Source of the DNA: Symbiodinium natans
Lineage: Eukaryota; Sar; Dinophyceae; Suessiales; Symbiodiniaceae
DNA: 64,000 nt
Reading direction: 5' to 3'
NCBI GenBank assembly: GCA_905221605.1
Contig: CAJNDS010002404.1
Location: 362,925-426,924, forward strand
The notes under the pieces are model-generated. The model did no database searches. It saw nothing but the letters and a program-made list of their open reading frames with translations, and was not told where the DNA came from. The translations under genes were made by a program, and so were the position numbers. This document shows positions 12,658 to 23,026 of this stretch, one piece after another. The first letter of the stretch is position 1, and the number at the start of each line of letters is the position of its first letter.

Positions 12658-13156
12658 GCGTGCTGAAAAACAACTAAGCAGGTCCCAGAAAAATGCGATT
12701 GCCTTCTGCCCCTCCCAGTGGTAGCGTGCCCAAACCAAGATCGGAAAGAGCGGGTACAAGGGTGCCCTCTCATTTTGACTAGAGGGCCTCGGCGGATTGC
12801 ACCATCCCCGAAAGCATGATGGACGCGAACCCACATGCAGGGTTTTTCTTGTCTACCTTCTTCATATCTTCTGAACTTTTGTTGCTAACGGCTGGCTTGG
12901 CTTCTCTATCTTATTGGTTTGTAAGACGAGTTCGCAACTCTTGAAGCTTCGCATGCTTCGCCAGGCCCCAGGAGTTGGCCGGGCAGTTGCTGAGCTTCTG
13001 TCCCTGGGCGGGCATGAGCCCGAGCAAAGTCTTCTGGTCTTTTGAGTCAAAAATCTCTGCGAACACTTCGTGAGGTATCAGAGCATTGACCTGTCGGTGC
13101 TGGGCTACGACCGCATCGTGCGCAACGAGCCGGTTTTCGAGCGTGGCATCTACTGA
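9240..13156 (+). CDS. FOXRED1-like FAD-dependent oxidoreductase, about 20 exons
   Basis: Relative of FOXRED1, a mitochondrial DAO-family flavoprotein needed for complex I assembly in animals. Exons follow the family order: Rossmann motif [18 protein letters not shown] (9258-9311); GGLRQQ ending an exon 9471-9552, joined to [13 protein letters not shown] (9636-9714); GYLLLAT (9885-9918); [15 protein letters not shown] (from about 10353); [10 protein letters not shown] (10471-10508); 10608-10728; VVNAAG (10757-10813) joined to AWGG (10887-10987); LPVVPRK (about 11070-11106); [13 protein letters not shown] (about 11296-11342); CGVSPKPE (11597-11621); DVDHDLFEE (11671-11730); [13 protein letters not shown] (to 11972); [17 protein letters not shown] (12027-12099); [11 protein letters not shown] (12164-12198); GFSGHGLQQ (12428-12456); [12 protein letters not shown] (12965-13017); last exon 13075-13156 with stop TGA. 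Many donors are GC. The N-terminus is unresolved; an Arg/Ala-rich ATG frame from 8782 could be a mitochondrial presequence (inference). Several middle boundaries are approximate. Confidence 0.85.
12627..12655. repeat. Poly-C run of 29 nt
   Basis: Homopolymer of 29 C inside the 508-bp intron of the FOXRED1-like gene (12457-12964), just after a second C-rich stretch at 12601-12610. Run length is prone to assembly or sequencing error. Confidence 0.9.
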
Positions 13157-14880
13157 TGGCCATTGCGCCTTGTACATACCCTTGGCTGAGGTAAACTGGC
13201 TCCATTCCCATCTATTCAAACATAGTCCCGCCAAGCTGAGCTCTAGTTGTAGGCCTAAACCTGAGATGCAAACTTGAATGATGCACGTACACTCTCAGTT
13301 CATGATGGAGCTAGCTTGCATCGTCGGACTCTAGCTTGCGTGTCTTTCTCGCGTAAAAAGTATCGAGACGAATCAATCAGCCCTGATGAAGGATGAGGAC
13401 TTTGCCGACAATAGGCATGTGTGAGGCTGGCATTCGCATGTGAACTATTTGTTTTCAGGTCCTTTCCTTCCGAACTCCCGTGTTGTAACATACTTCTAAG
13501 CCACATGTTTTCTCTTGCGAGGCAAACCTTCATACTTCATACTGACGTAGAGCCACTGGTTTTCGCGGAGTTGTGCTTGCATTTCAGCGGGCTTACCGCT
13601 GCTGATCAAGGCCCCAGCCAGCAGAACAAAGGGTCTAGCGGGATGGGCGCGTGAGCATGCTCGCCCGAACGTTGCGTTGTTGCAGCGCTGTTCCCAAAAT
13701 CCCACGGGGGATGCTGGAGGCGCAAGCAATTTTATCGACTGTGCCGTGTCAGCTGAACCGATGCCAAGTTCGAACTTCTGGGTGCGGGTGTGCTAATGCT
13801 GGGTGCTTTTGTACTTGTGGCTCATAGCTTTGACCCGGGCGCCATCCAAATGCGGCCCCTTAGCAGCACAGTGCCGTGGCATCATGATTAGTGTTCCGTT
13901 GCAGACTGCTGCCTTTTTGATATCAATGCCGGTATATTTATGTTGCTTGGTGAGGGTTGGTGGTAGTGAAGACGTGAACCCCAGTCTTATGGAGTGATCG
14001 GTCATGATCGGTCCCGAGGTGCGAGCACGCCGAGTGTTTGCATTCGTGGCTGCACTTCTCGGCACATCGACCCTGACACAGACTTTTGCCCAGACGCGAG
14101 TCATGGAGGCAACGTGTCAGCGACCACTGAGAGTCCCGGGACATATCCACAGCTACACAGAGAGATGCTCTTGTCACTTGCTGATGCGCATCTGAACTCA
14201 CCAGCTGGTATGGTGAACATTGGCGAGAACCTTCAATTTCAAAACCGGCAAGTGTGTGAGGTCTCAAGTGGTTACTTCGACTGAGAAAACCGATACGATT
14301 CGCTCGTCTACCCTGCTTGTGGCGAAATCCCTCATGGTGAAAATGGTGAAAGTGCCAAGAGTCGTTCGTGGAAAAGCGAGTCAGGCACCAGGAGTCGCAA
14401 GCATCCACAGCGGGCTGGTAGAACCGGCAGGGTGAGACTGCGCTTGACAGGTAGACCCGGAATACCCGGGAACTGCCGTAGAACGTCTGCGGAACATCCA
14501 GGCAGAGATTGTGTACAAAGTGCGCATGGTGTTTCAGATTTGCATCCCGTCAATCATACACAACTTTGTGCCAGGCACGGGTGAAAAGCCTGAAGCCCGA
14601 AGATCTGAGCAAGGACTGGGAGGAGGCACGCTCCTTCCGTGAGGAAGGTTGAGGAATGTTGCACTGGGTTGCTTTGTTGCGCGAGGTTCGCCGCAAGATC
14701 CTTTGGGCTGGGGGCTTGAAGGACCTGGCAGCAGAAAATCCGCTTGAGACATTTCACGAGAAGACACAAAAAGCAAAGAAAGAGAAAAGAGAGAAGACAA
14801 GATGATTCGTGAGGACCTCCCGAACAACGTGCCTGGGCAAGGCTACACAGGCGCGCGGGGGCGTGCGCTCTGTGCGCAGA
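13157..14880. other. Downstream flank of FOXRED1-like gene; possible first exon of another gene
   Basis: Nothing is firmly identified. A plus-strand ATG frame at 14004 encodes a short basic start followed by a hydrophobic stretch (FAFVAALLGTSTLTQTF), then a possible GT donor near 14114. This would suit the first exon of a secreted or plastid-targeted protein but has no other support. A second open stretch at 14320-14432 is Lys/Arg-rich and ends at a GGGTGAGA donor-like site. Confidence 0.3.
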
Positions 14881-15272
14881 GTTGGCTTTTGGAGGGAGAG
14901 AGAGAGAGAGGTTCAAGTCACTCCTTCGGGAACCCGCCCCTCGGGGGGGTGGCTTGAGTCCCGCGCCGCTCGATCAAGCGGGCGCCCCCGTCGTCGTCCT
15001 TACATCACCCTAATTAGCTTCCTTGGGGGTCAGTTCAGGGGGCATATGCCTGGTATTCTTGCAGGACTTTGTTCCGGGGGGTGCGCCCTAATCCACGACG
15101 ACAGGGGTGGTCCGCTCGATAAGCAGGTAGATACACACGTAGTGGGGCCGTAAGCCTTGTCTTGACGTAAGAGAGGGCCTTTTGATCTGTGCCAGGTCGT
15201 TCAGGGGGCCTTGACCATTTGCAGTTATCGCTAGTTGCAGGGTTAAAAGTAGGGGAAGCTCCGCCTGCCGCC

Positions 15273-15812
15273 ATGGCAAGAGTCGACGAATGGAGGAGGA
15301 AAGGTTGGAACGTGGGGTGCCCAGCGTGCCTCTTGGGCAACCTGTACAAGAAGGGCCACGCCTGGAGGGACAACTGCGCCTCGGAGCTGGCCAGAAGAGA
15401 GGGGAAGCGAGAGGAGGAGAGTGGAGGAGGTCGAAGGGGCACCCGTTCAAGGAGGAGAGCAAACCAGCCGGGGACGGGGAGATCCACCAGCTCGAACGAG
15501 AAGAAGAAAGCACAAGAGGAGAAGAGTGGCGGGGGCGCTCAGGGCATGAACAAGGGGGAGGAGAACAGTGGCAGACGCGATCGTCCTCGGAGGAGACCCA
15601 GTGGAGGTACCGCCACAAATAGAGGCGGTGGGAACGGCGACCGAAGACGTGGGGGCGAACCCGGTGAAGGTGGCGGAAGAAGAACGGCTGAGATGAGCGC
15701 AGGAAAATGTCACTCTGAGAGTAAGGTGAAGTGGGGGGTGGGGAGTTTTTCGGAGTTTCTTCGACAGGCTTCGGAGTCGTGGGGAGGGGTGTTTGAGTTC
15801 GGGAGGGTCTGA
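15273..15812 (+). CDS. 179-codon ORF with Cys/His motif, then Gly/Arg/Glu-rich tail
   Basis: The ATG at 15273 has a GCCGCC context. Residues 1-40 contain GCPACLLGNLYKKGHAW followed by RDNC, a C-x2-C-x9-H-x5-C pattern that could bind zinc. The rest is low-complexity Arg/Gly/Glu/Ser and predicted disordered. A related Cys motif begins the ORF at 16525, and the two are similar in DNA, so this is probably part of a repeated element rather than a single-copy host gene. A 347-codon frame open on the opposite strand is a composition effect. No known family is recognised. Whether it is expressed is unknown. Confidence 0.35.
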   Translation: MARVDEWRRKGWNVGCPACLLGNLYKKGHAWRDNCASELARREGKREEESGGGRRGTRSRRRANQPGTGRSTSSNEKKKAQEEKSGGGAQGMNKGEENSGRRDRPRRRPSGGTATNRGGGNGDRRRGGEPGEGGGRRTAEMSAGKCHSESKVKWGVGSFSEFLRQASESWGGVFEFGRV

Positions 15813-16524
15813 CAGAAAACAAAGTAGGGAGTAAACAAGTTGGTGTGAGAGGGCTCATCTGAGGTGTGGTGTTACTCGGGGGAATGCGAGCTCTTGGGAG
15901 CTGTGTCTTTCGGGGAGAGGGTGACTGGGGGGCGAGGGCTCGGATAGAACGGTGAGAGCTGACAAGGCGCACCGCAATGGAACCATCAGAGTATGCCCAA
16001 GGCATCTGGGAATCCTGAGATGTGAGCTTGCTTTTGCCTGTACTGTGTTTAAGTCGCAGGAAGCCCAGCGAGAGGGGGGGAGGACTCAATTCAAGGGTGG
16101 GGAACATCTCCCGAGCCAATCCGAGTACCATGCATGTTTTTTCCGCCCCTACCTTCCATTTCCTCCAAAGTGAGGGTTTACGACCAACACCGGTGAGAGT
16201 TCAGGTTTGGGTCAGGTTGTAGTGCTTTGAGGTTGGAGGTTGCAGTGACATAAGGGGGCCATTGACTGCAGGTCTCACGTCAGGTCGGGGACCAGGGGAC
16301 CACGCTGCCGACGTAAGGGATAAAGTGCTGGGGTTAAGAGAGGGAACAGGAACCGGGGGGGGGGGGGGCTTAACAGTCGGCAGAGTACACCCGGGCACCG
16401 GACTCCAACCGCAGCCACCCCGAAACAGGGGCGGGCAAAGATGCCCGGGGCGCCGACCCCAAGCCCCTTGGGGCCGTTCCACAGCACTTGTAAGACATTG
16501 GGGCAACACAACCTATAGCTCGCC

Positions 16525-16857
16525 ATGGACGCCATCGGTTGCCCTGTATGTCTCCTTAAAGGGACGTTTACAGAAAAGGGTACCTGCGCTGTGGCAAGTG
16601 GTGACAACAACAGCAACAGCAACAGCGGGGAGACCATCAGCGACCTTCGGAGAACCCACCGCAGCGAAGATGGACAAGGCAGGAGGGCTCGGAACAACAC
16701 ACTCGCGAGATCACGGTCAAGGCCGCCGCCACTGGACATGCCCCGTCAGACTTGGGGGAATATATGGGCGGAAACTCAGGGGGAAGGCTCGACCATGGAG
16801 TGTCGGAGCCAGAACCCAAGAGCCGACCAAGAGGGACCAGTGCCACCACAACACTGA
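16525..16857 (+). CDS. 110-codon ORF sharing the Cys motif of the 15.3-kb ORF
   Basis: Starts with MDAIGCPVCLLKGTFTEKG, aligned with GCPACLLGNLYKKGH of the 15,273 ORF. The first CxxC is kept; the His position is not clearly kept. After about 30 residues the frame becomes Ser/Asn/Arg-rich and disordered. Start codons, CxxC position and the change to disorder are alike in the two ORFs, which suggests a divergent second copy of the same repeat. A longer 258-codon frame crosses the same DNA in another phase (16262-17038), so the true frame is not certain. Confidence 0.3.
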   Translation: MDAIGCPVCLLKGTFTEKGTCAVASGDNNSNSNSGETISDLRRTHRSEDGQGRRARNNTLARSRSRPPPLDMPRQTWGNIWAETQGEGSTMECRSQNPRADQEGPVPPQH

Positions 16858-17369
16858 GATCGACGGGGGCAAGCACAGACCGAGCAAGAGCGACTCTCCA
16901 CCAGCGCGAGAAGGTCTACACCTTGGTGGGAAGCCGAGTGGGAAGGAGCTACGGATACCGCAGAGAAGGGACAACAGACAACAGCCGCAACTCCGAGTAC
17001 TGAGAAAGGCAAGCCTGAGGGAGACCCAGCACTCATAGATAGACAACCAGTTACAGTTTCATTCAACCCAAATAGCAAGGCCGTGGACAGCAATTAAGGG
17101 GTGGGACCCACCGCTACAAACCAGATAGGGACCCCAGGGGGCACAAGTTTCCTTGGGTGCACGTTTTTTGTCCATGAGGCCACCTTTTATAGCGACCCCT
17201 CCCACAAGTCTGGGATCTACAAACCAAATCAGGGGGGAGCAGAGGAAAGGGGAAGCTGGTGCAGGTATGGTTCTATGTGTTCCGGCGTTGTCTTGAAACC
17301 AGCGGAACCCTCAACTCCTACCCACCCCCACGAAAAGCGTGGGGTGTTACCGACTGACGCTTGGGACTT

Positions 17370-17415
17370 GCGCGCCCCTAGGGGCAGCTCTCCCTTCGGG
17401 GGGGGCTAAGCGTGC

Positions 17416-17511
<96 letters not shown>
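17370..17511. repeat. Type-B hairpin module with GA microsatellite
   Basis: GCGCGCCCCTAGGGGCAGC is followed by a CCCTTCGGGGGGG hairpin and CTAAGCGTG, then about 92 bp of GA repeat (17420-17511), then GAGGTTGAC. The same order occurs at 18146-18205 and 37868-37945. The plus strand of the GA tract encodes an Arg-Glu repeat and the minus strand a Ser-Leu repeat; both are spurious. Confidence 0.8.
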
Positions 17512-17513
<2 letters not shown>

Positions 17514-17896
17514 TGACCCCTGACACCATACCCTGGGCACCCCCGTCACCACCTTCACACCCGCAACCGGCCACACACCCACTGACGCGGCGCCACACAC
17601 CGTGCCACCCACACCCACACCCACCACACCAACCACAACAGCTGGAGACGGAGGACAGAGAACCCACGGAGGAATACCCCTCGCCGGGGGAGCCACCGGA
17701 CCCAGAAGAGACCACACCAAGAAGAAGACGAACAAAGGGGGAGAGCGAACTACATCGACGAGACCACCGACTACCAGCACAAAGACGAAGGCGAACACAC
17801 GGGGGGTACGAACCACACCGTCGAGATCATAGATTACCAGAAGGGGGCTACGACAGCAGACGGAGGAGAACGCATGAGGGGGCTAGCAGTGACTAG
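17512..17896 (+). other. Low-complexity open frame with RRDHRLP repeats
   Basis: Open continuation of the GA-tract frame. It is Pro/His/Thr-rich at first, then carries two clear copies of HRRDHRLP separated by RRRRTHGGYEP-like units and a partial third. The DNA repeat of about 70 bp explains the protein repeat. There is no convincing start codon outside the microsatellite, so I do not call a gene. Confidence 0.3.
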
Positions 17897-18145
17897 GAGA
17901 ACGCACAGAAAGGGGGAAGACAAGGTTGGACATACTGTTGGGTTAGGATTGCCTTGTAGTACGGCTCCGAAGTGTTGGTTGGATAGCGAAGTCTGAACCC
18001 CAAAACCCATCGAAGAAACCAGGAGGAAGGGGAAGTCGAACAGTAGCAGCTTCTTACTGAACCCCTGACTCCTGTGTTTTTGGCCAACGAGCCGGGCGCC
18101 CTCTCAACACGAGATGGACGTCTTCACCAACTGACCCGAGACCAG

Positions 18146-18205
18146 CACGCGCCCCTGGGGGCGGCCTCCCTTCGGGGGGGTCATGCATGGGGGAGAGAGA
18201 GAGAG
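18146..18205. repeat. Type-B hairpin module
   Basis: GCGCCCCTGGGGGCGGCCTC, then CCCTTCGGGGGGG, TCATGCATGG and a short GA repeat followed by GAGGTTGAC. It aligns in order and spacing with the modules at 17,370 and 37,868. The stem-forming parts are kept while the loop and the microsatellite length vary. Confidence 0.7.
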
Positions 18206-18606
18206 GTTGACTTAGGAGGTTGGACGATGGTTTTTTTTGGGGGGGAGGCTTCAGGAGGGGCTCAACATGGCTCAATGACAGGCAATGGGAAAGGTAAGTG
18301 AGGGAGTGAATTTGGGGGTCGGGTCGTTGTGTGAAACAAAAAGGGGGCTACACCTGTAGGGTGAGGGCATGACAAAGCCTCCTATGTAGCTGTTTGACTG
18401 TGTGCTGCAAAGAGGTTCGGACTCAGAAGCCTGCACCATGTGGAGTTTCTGGGACACGAGCCCGTATAGCATGGCCCATCAACCAGGAGGAATGCGAGCA
18501 CTGGTGACTAGTGGGGGTATGAGATCAGGGGATTTGGGGTATACTCTTGGCAAGGGAATCAGTCCTCCTGCAGGGGCAGCAGTATCACACCGACCGAGAC
18601 AGGAAC

Positions 18607-18756
18607 TTGGGCGCGCCCTGTGCGCGGAGGGTGCCTGTGCGCCCTTCAAGCCCCGAAGAAGAAGAAGAAGCAGAAGAAGAAGAAGAAGCAGAAGAAGAAG
18701 AAGAAGAAGCAGAAGAAGAAGAAGAAAAAGAAGAAGAAGAAGAAGAAGAAGAAGAA
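18607..18756. repeat. Type-A hairpin module with GAA microsatellite
   Basis: GGGCGCGCCCTGTGCGCGGA, then GCCCTTCAAGCCCCG and about 100 bp of GAA/GCAGAA repeat. Related modules with the same GGCGCGCC...CCCCTTCATGCCCCG-AAG order occur at 36,866, 37,645 and 37,722. Confidence 0.75.
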
Positions 18757-19011
18757 TGCGAGCACTGGGGCGCGCGGACAGTGCCGGGAATCAGTGCCCT
18801 CAGACCCCCAGGGAAGAAAGAGAGAGACCGAGGGAGCGGTGGAAGGAGTACTTCTAAAGGAGTACACGTAGAGGTTAGTGATCTAGCTTGGATGTAGCTG
18901 CAGAGAGACGGCTCGGATGGGGCAAAAAGTGTAGCAGTGTTTGAAGGGTCCGGCCCAGTCAGCGGTGGCGAGCTGGGCAATCGCAATACTTGGTGAAGCT
19001 GTCGGCGCAGA

Positions 19012-19228
19012 CGCAGAACTCGCGCGTGCACAATGCGGTGGGGCTGAGGCCCTCGATGCCCCAAAAAAGAAGGAATGCCCCAGCAACGAAGGAAAGAAGG
19101 AAAGAAGGAAAGAAGGAAAGAAGGAAAGAAGGAAAGAAGGAAAGAAGGAAAGAAGGAAAGAAGGAAAGAAGGAAAGAAGGAAAGAAGGAAAGAAGGAAAG
19201 AAGGAAAGAAGGAAAGAAGGAAAGAAGG
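19012..19228. repeat. Diverged type-A module with GGAAAGAA minisatellite
   Basis: CTCGCGCGTGCACAATGCGG, then GGCCCTCGATGCCCC and AAGAAGG, then about 17 uninterrupted copies of an 8-bp unit (GGAAAGAA) from 19088 to 19228. The near-perfect periodicity implies recent expansion. Confidence 0.8.
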
Positions 19229-19555
19229 AAAGAAAAAACTCAGGAAACAATTCAAAGACATGAGCGGAGTTGTTCGGATGAGTATGAGATGAGAGCTTAG
19301 CTGATTGCCTTCGAGAGGCCATTCGTTTAACGACGACAACCACTGCGATCTGACACCGATGCTCGGAGAGGTGGCCTGGTGGATTTCGAGAGGGCAGACA
19401 GTAGGGCTTTGTTGGACATCGGCTGGGGGTTAGGTCTTGTGGCTGTTTGTGGCTACTTGTGGCTGCTCTGCTCTAGACTCTGGACAGGGGGAACCTCGAA
19501 AATTCAGGACGATCCGCGTTTCCAATGTAAAACTACGTAGGATAGCCAGCATATG

Positions 19556-19604
19556 CAAGCATAGTTCAAGCATAGTTCAGGCATAGTTCAGGCATAGTTC
19601 AAGC
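19556..19604. repeat. 12-bp tandem repeat
   Basis: About four copies of CATAGTTCAAGG/CATAGTTCAGG in direct orientation. They mark the right edge of repeat block 1. Confidence 0.85.
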
Positions 19605-20503
19605 ATTTAAAGTTGAACAGATGGTGGCCCAACACCGGGTGTAGTGTGCGCAACGGTCCTAGAGGGGAGCGGGGGTCAGCAAGGCCAGAAGCGGGCCAGG
19701 GTCCCAGTAGGGCCAAAATGCGCCGGGGAGGGCGTCCTGTGGCACAGGATTTCGGCTCCTCCAAGCGGGTGGGGCAGGTCTCACAGGGCGGAGGGGGGAG
19801 GGGGGGGCGGACGTGCAGAAAGTTCTTGGGGGAAGGTTTGGGAAGGAAGGAGACCAGATCCTGGTCTGTTCCAGAGGCCTTTCAGCTGGAAGCTGAGGCG
19901 AACGTTCTGAGATGCTAGGAACATCGGCTTGCAAGCATGTCGTTGCACCGTTGCAGACTCAGGGAAGGGCGTGGGTGTGCAAGAATGTTGCCGTGTTGAA
20001 GGCAAGGAGAAGATCAGTGTTATTCTCGGTATGCTATACCAGCACGCGTCTCCACGCAAATGCTTCTTCACAAGTCTTCGCATTCTTTGCCCTTCATAGC
20101 CGAAGTGCTAATGCTTCCCCTGAGCAGGCAACTCTAATGCTCCCCCTAAGCAGACATGCAGCAACAATGAAGAGTAGTCAATCCCATTCCAGGCCCAGAA
20201 GTCCTCAACTGCATTCAAGACTAATGGAAGGCATCGTTACAAGTTCCAGGTGGCGCACAACCTCCACGAGGGCGAGATTCGGGGAATCGCGATGGGAAAT
20301 CGATTAGGCAAGGGCTTCTTCAGAGCCGAAACTCGTTTGAGATTATGCAGTCGCTGCACAGACTCTTGAGTTGTTTGTGCGTGATTGGTTGTTTGGGGAC
20401 AGAGATTTAAAGATGTCTTGTGAGAGGTCCTGGCATCGACATTGCAACTTTACCCGAACTTGGTCCGGGAGGATCTTGGAGTGCAACCCCCAGAGACTGC
20501 CAG

Positions 20504-20592
20504 TCTCACGACCCTCACGACCCTCACGACTCCTCACGACTCCTCACGACTCCTCACGACTCCTCACGACTCTCACAGCTCTCACGACTCTC
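20504..20592. repeat. TCCTCACGAC minisatellite
   Basis: About nine copies of a 9-10 bp unit (CTCACGACTC/CCTCACGACC), most perfect in the middle. Confidence 0.9.
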
Positions 20593-21902
20593 TCAGGACT
20601 CAGACTAGTCATTGGTGACATGCTTCCATACACTCTCTTTGCGAGGCACTTGCACAAATGGTTGCCACGTAGAACCGCCGCAGGACAGCTCGCGCAAAAA
20701 GGGCTAGTGTAAGCAGGCTTTGGGTCTAAGAGCGCTTTCAAAGTTCACGCGGCCTGCTCGACGTTGATGGACACTTTGCTGCCAGTGTTCGGGTCAGACC
20801 TTGGCTGCGAAAGGATGTGGCCCACGTGCAGTTCAGGCGGGCCCTGCTTCAATACAGCAAAAAAGTTCCCAGCATGTTCCCAGCAACATTGCTCTTGAGG
20901 GTGTGTCACATGCAGTGAGGGGCATTGCAGAGTTGATGCTTTGCTCTGCCAGGGCCCGGATCGCTTTCAAGCTTGTGTGGACTCCACCGCACTTCAACAG
21001 CTTCGTTTTGGTTGATGACAGTGCGTCAGCCCAGAGGGCATCACGGATCCTTTTGCCTTCAAGAGTTTCAGCTTGGACTTTTTGCTACTCCGATATGGAA
21101 AAAGGCCATGCGTGGCAATGCGTGGCCTCTTTTTGCATTGAGGTGGTGCGTACCTAAACCATGGGACTCCCACAGGCGTCGGCCACTTGGAACTGTGGTG
21201 CAGAGCAGGTGCAGCTGCAAGCACTAGAAGGTGCAGCTGATGCCGAGGCCGTGCCCGGCCTACGCGCCCGGGTCTCGAACTACAACTTGGTCAAAGGAAG
21301 CAAGTGCCCCCGTCGCAGTTGAGTCAACTAGGAGTTGGCTTGTCCTTGTCAACAGGAGCTCTGACTCATGCAAACGGGTCCTGCGAAAGGTACGCTCGGG
21401 AAGCGGAGGCTCTGTCCGACCGCGCGGCTGGCGCTTAGTGATCGCTTAGCGACCACTTAGCGATGTCCAGAGTATCCATGGAATGATTTCCGATTTTCGC
21501 GGCGGCTTCGAAATGCCAAACAGGTGCTTCCGCACTGGGCACGTTGCTGGCTGGGATTAAGGAGACTTGACGCTGGCTGTAGGCTTTCACGCTTCGGGCC
21601 CGGGGCAGCCTGCTGTCATGGAGCCAGGGAGCATAAAAAGGTCAGCATCAGCTCAATACCCGAGAGCCTGACAAGCGGTGAAAAATGCGATCAGGATGTT
21701 CAGATGCAGTCAGCCTGGCACATTTCTCCCACAGCGCACGTGCAGAAAAGCATGGGGTTAGAGGGCAAGTAGTCCGGCCTAAGAGCAGCCCTGCCCATCC
21801 CTACCCTTGTCCAATTGCATCCCCCTACTTCGTCAAGCGCAGCTGCGAAAGCACTTGTGCCGAGATGGGAAGCGAGGGAAGCCTGATCAGAACCGGTAGG
21901 TA

Positions 21903-22020
21903 TGGGTATATGTAAATGTGTATATGTATGTGCATGCATATGTATATGTAGATGTATATGTGTATGTATATGTATATGTACATGTATATGTATGTGCATA
22001 TGTATACGTATATGTATATG
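21903..22020. repeat. TATATG-type microsatellite
   Basis: Hexanucleotide and dinucleotide repeats of GTATAT/ATGTAT over about 115 bp. It encodes only alternating Met/Tyr or His/Ile frames and is not coding. Confidence 0.9.
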
Positions 22021-23026
22021 CTGGTCATATACGTCCAAGCACTTCTGCGCCATGTGATTTCCGAGAAGGGTTGCTGCCGTAAATGCTTTGACTGCAGCTC
22101 GGCAGCAGCCAATGGGCGGCTTAAGCCGTCGGTCAACATCTGTTCACAGCCTCAACCAAGGCTAACATGCCCCAGGACAAAGGGCCCGCTGCGGTGATCT
22201 GGGCTTAGCTGGCTCCTTTCAAGTCTTTCGTGAAAGTTTGGTCTTTTCCCGAGTGCGCGCGACTGAGGAGCGGCGTCGTCTCACCTCATGAAATTGACCC
22301 ATCCCTTGCGACAGAGGCCGGACAGACAAGCATGCAGCGAGAGCCACGGCATCACGCGATATACTTTGGCTCAGAACCAGCAGCTTGCTGAGCCCAAGTC
22401 CTTTGCCCAGCCCTCGGCTTCGGCACTCTGACTGGGACGTCGCACAACATTTCACGCATGTTCACGCGCGAGATTCTGGATTCAACGTCGAGAGAGGGCG
22501 TGGCTTATGCCGGGGCCACAGCGGCCTTCGAGTGATCCAAATCCCCAAATCCAGTCGAATCACTGCGCATTCACCTTCAGGTTGCTAAGCTTTTCACGAA
22601 CGACCGCTTGTCACGAGAGGCGGGGTCGGAGGTCGTGCTTCGATGTCCCACCAAAGGCTCAGGATATCTTGGGATCTCTCATGATCGACTTCCAATATGG
22701 GGAAGAGCATATATTGCCTGAAGACTCAGAGCTGTCCAGCATTTACGTACCACCCTACCTCAGTCCCACCCACAGGCTTTCACGTTCTTGGCACCGGAGA
22801 ACATCTCTGAAGATGTGGCTGCAGCCTTGCGGGATACCTTCAATGCAGTGGGCCATGCTTGAAGCTGGAGCTAAGCATGACCACGCATGCTGTTCACCAG
22901 AATCACCAGAAAAGCCTGATTTGGTCTTTCGGCTCGAGACCTCCTGAGGCAACCGCTCCTCGGGAGATTCACGCTTCCCTCAAAACTCACTCCGGTAGCG
23001 AGCCGCATTTGTCGCATCATTTGGCC

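Larger units (their letters stand above)
14881..19603. repeat. Repeat block 1: GC-rich hairpin modules with purine microsatellites
   Basis: This block combines short GC-rich hairpins (CCCTTCGGGGGGG and GGCGCGCC types), GA, GAA and GGAAAGAA microsatellites on their 3' sides, and Gly/Arg-rich open frames. It closely resembles the block at 36.66-39.3 kb. Module-like copies are at about 14922-14955, 17370-17511, 18146-18205, 18607-18756, 18757-18822 and 19012-19228. It is probably a nest of small non-autonomous repeats. Long reading frames on both strands are mostly simple-sequence translations. Confidence 0.65.
19605..23026. other. No supported gene; two tandem-repeat tracts
   Basis: Open stretches such as 19912-20307 and 20801-21157 show no recognisable motif. 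Clear structures are a TCCTCACGAC minisatellite (20504-20592) and an AT-rich TATATG tract (21903-22020). The stretch 22640-22830 has exon-like composition but was not resolved. Confidence 0.4.

Noticed and set aside
15088-16131. 347-codon minus-strand frame
   Set aside because: Ser/Pro/Arg-rich complement of Gly/Arg/Glu-rich plus-strand sequence, with no recognisable motif; stop-poor composition explains it.
18585-19343. 252-codon minus-strand frame and several shorter frames across the GAA and GGAAAGAA repeats
   Set aside because: Translations are Phe/Leu/Ser repeats of microsatellites; open because the repeats lack stop codons.
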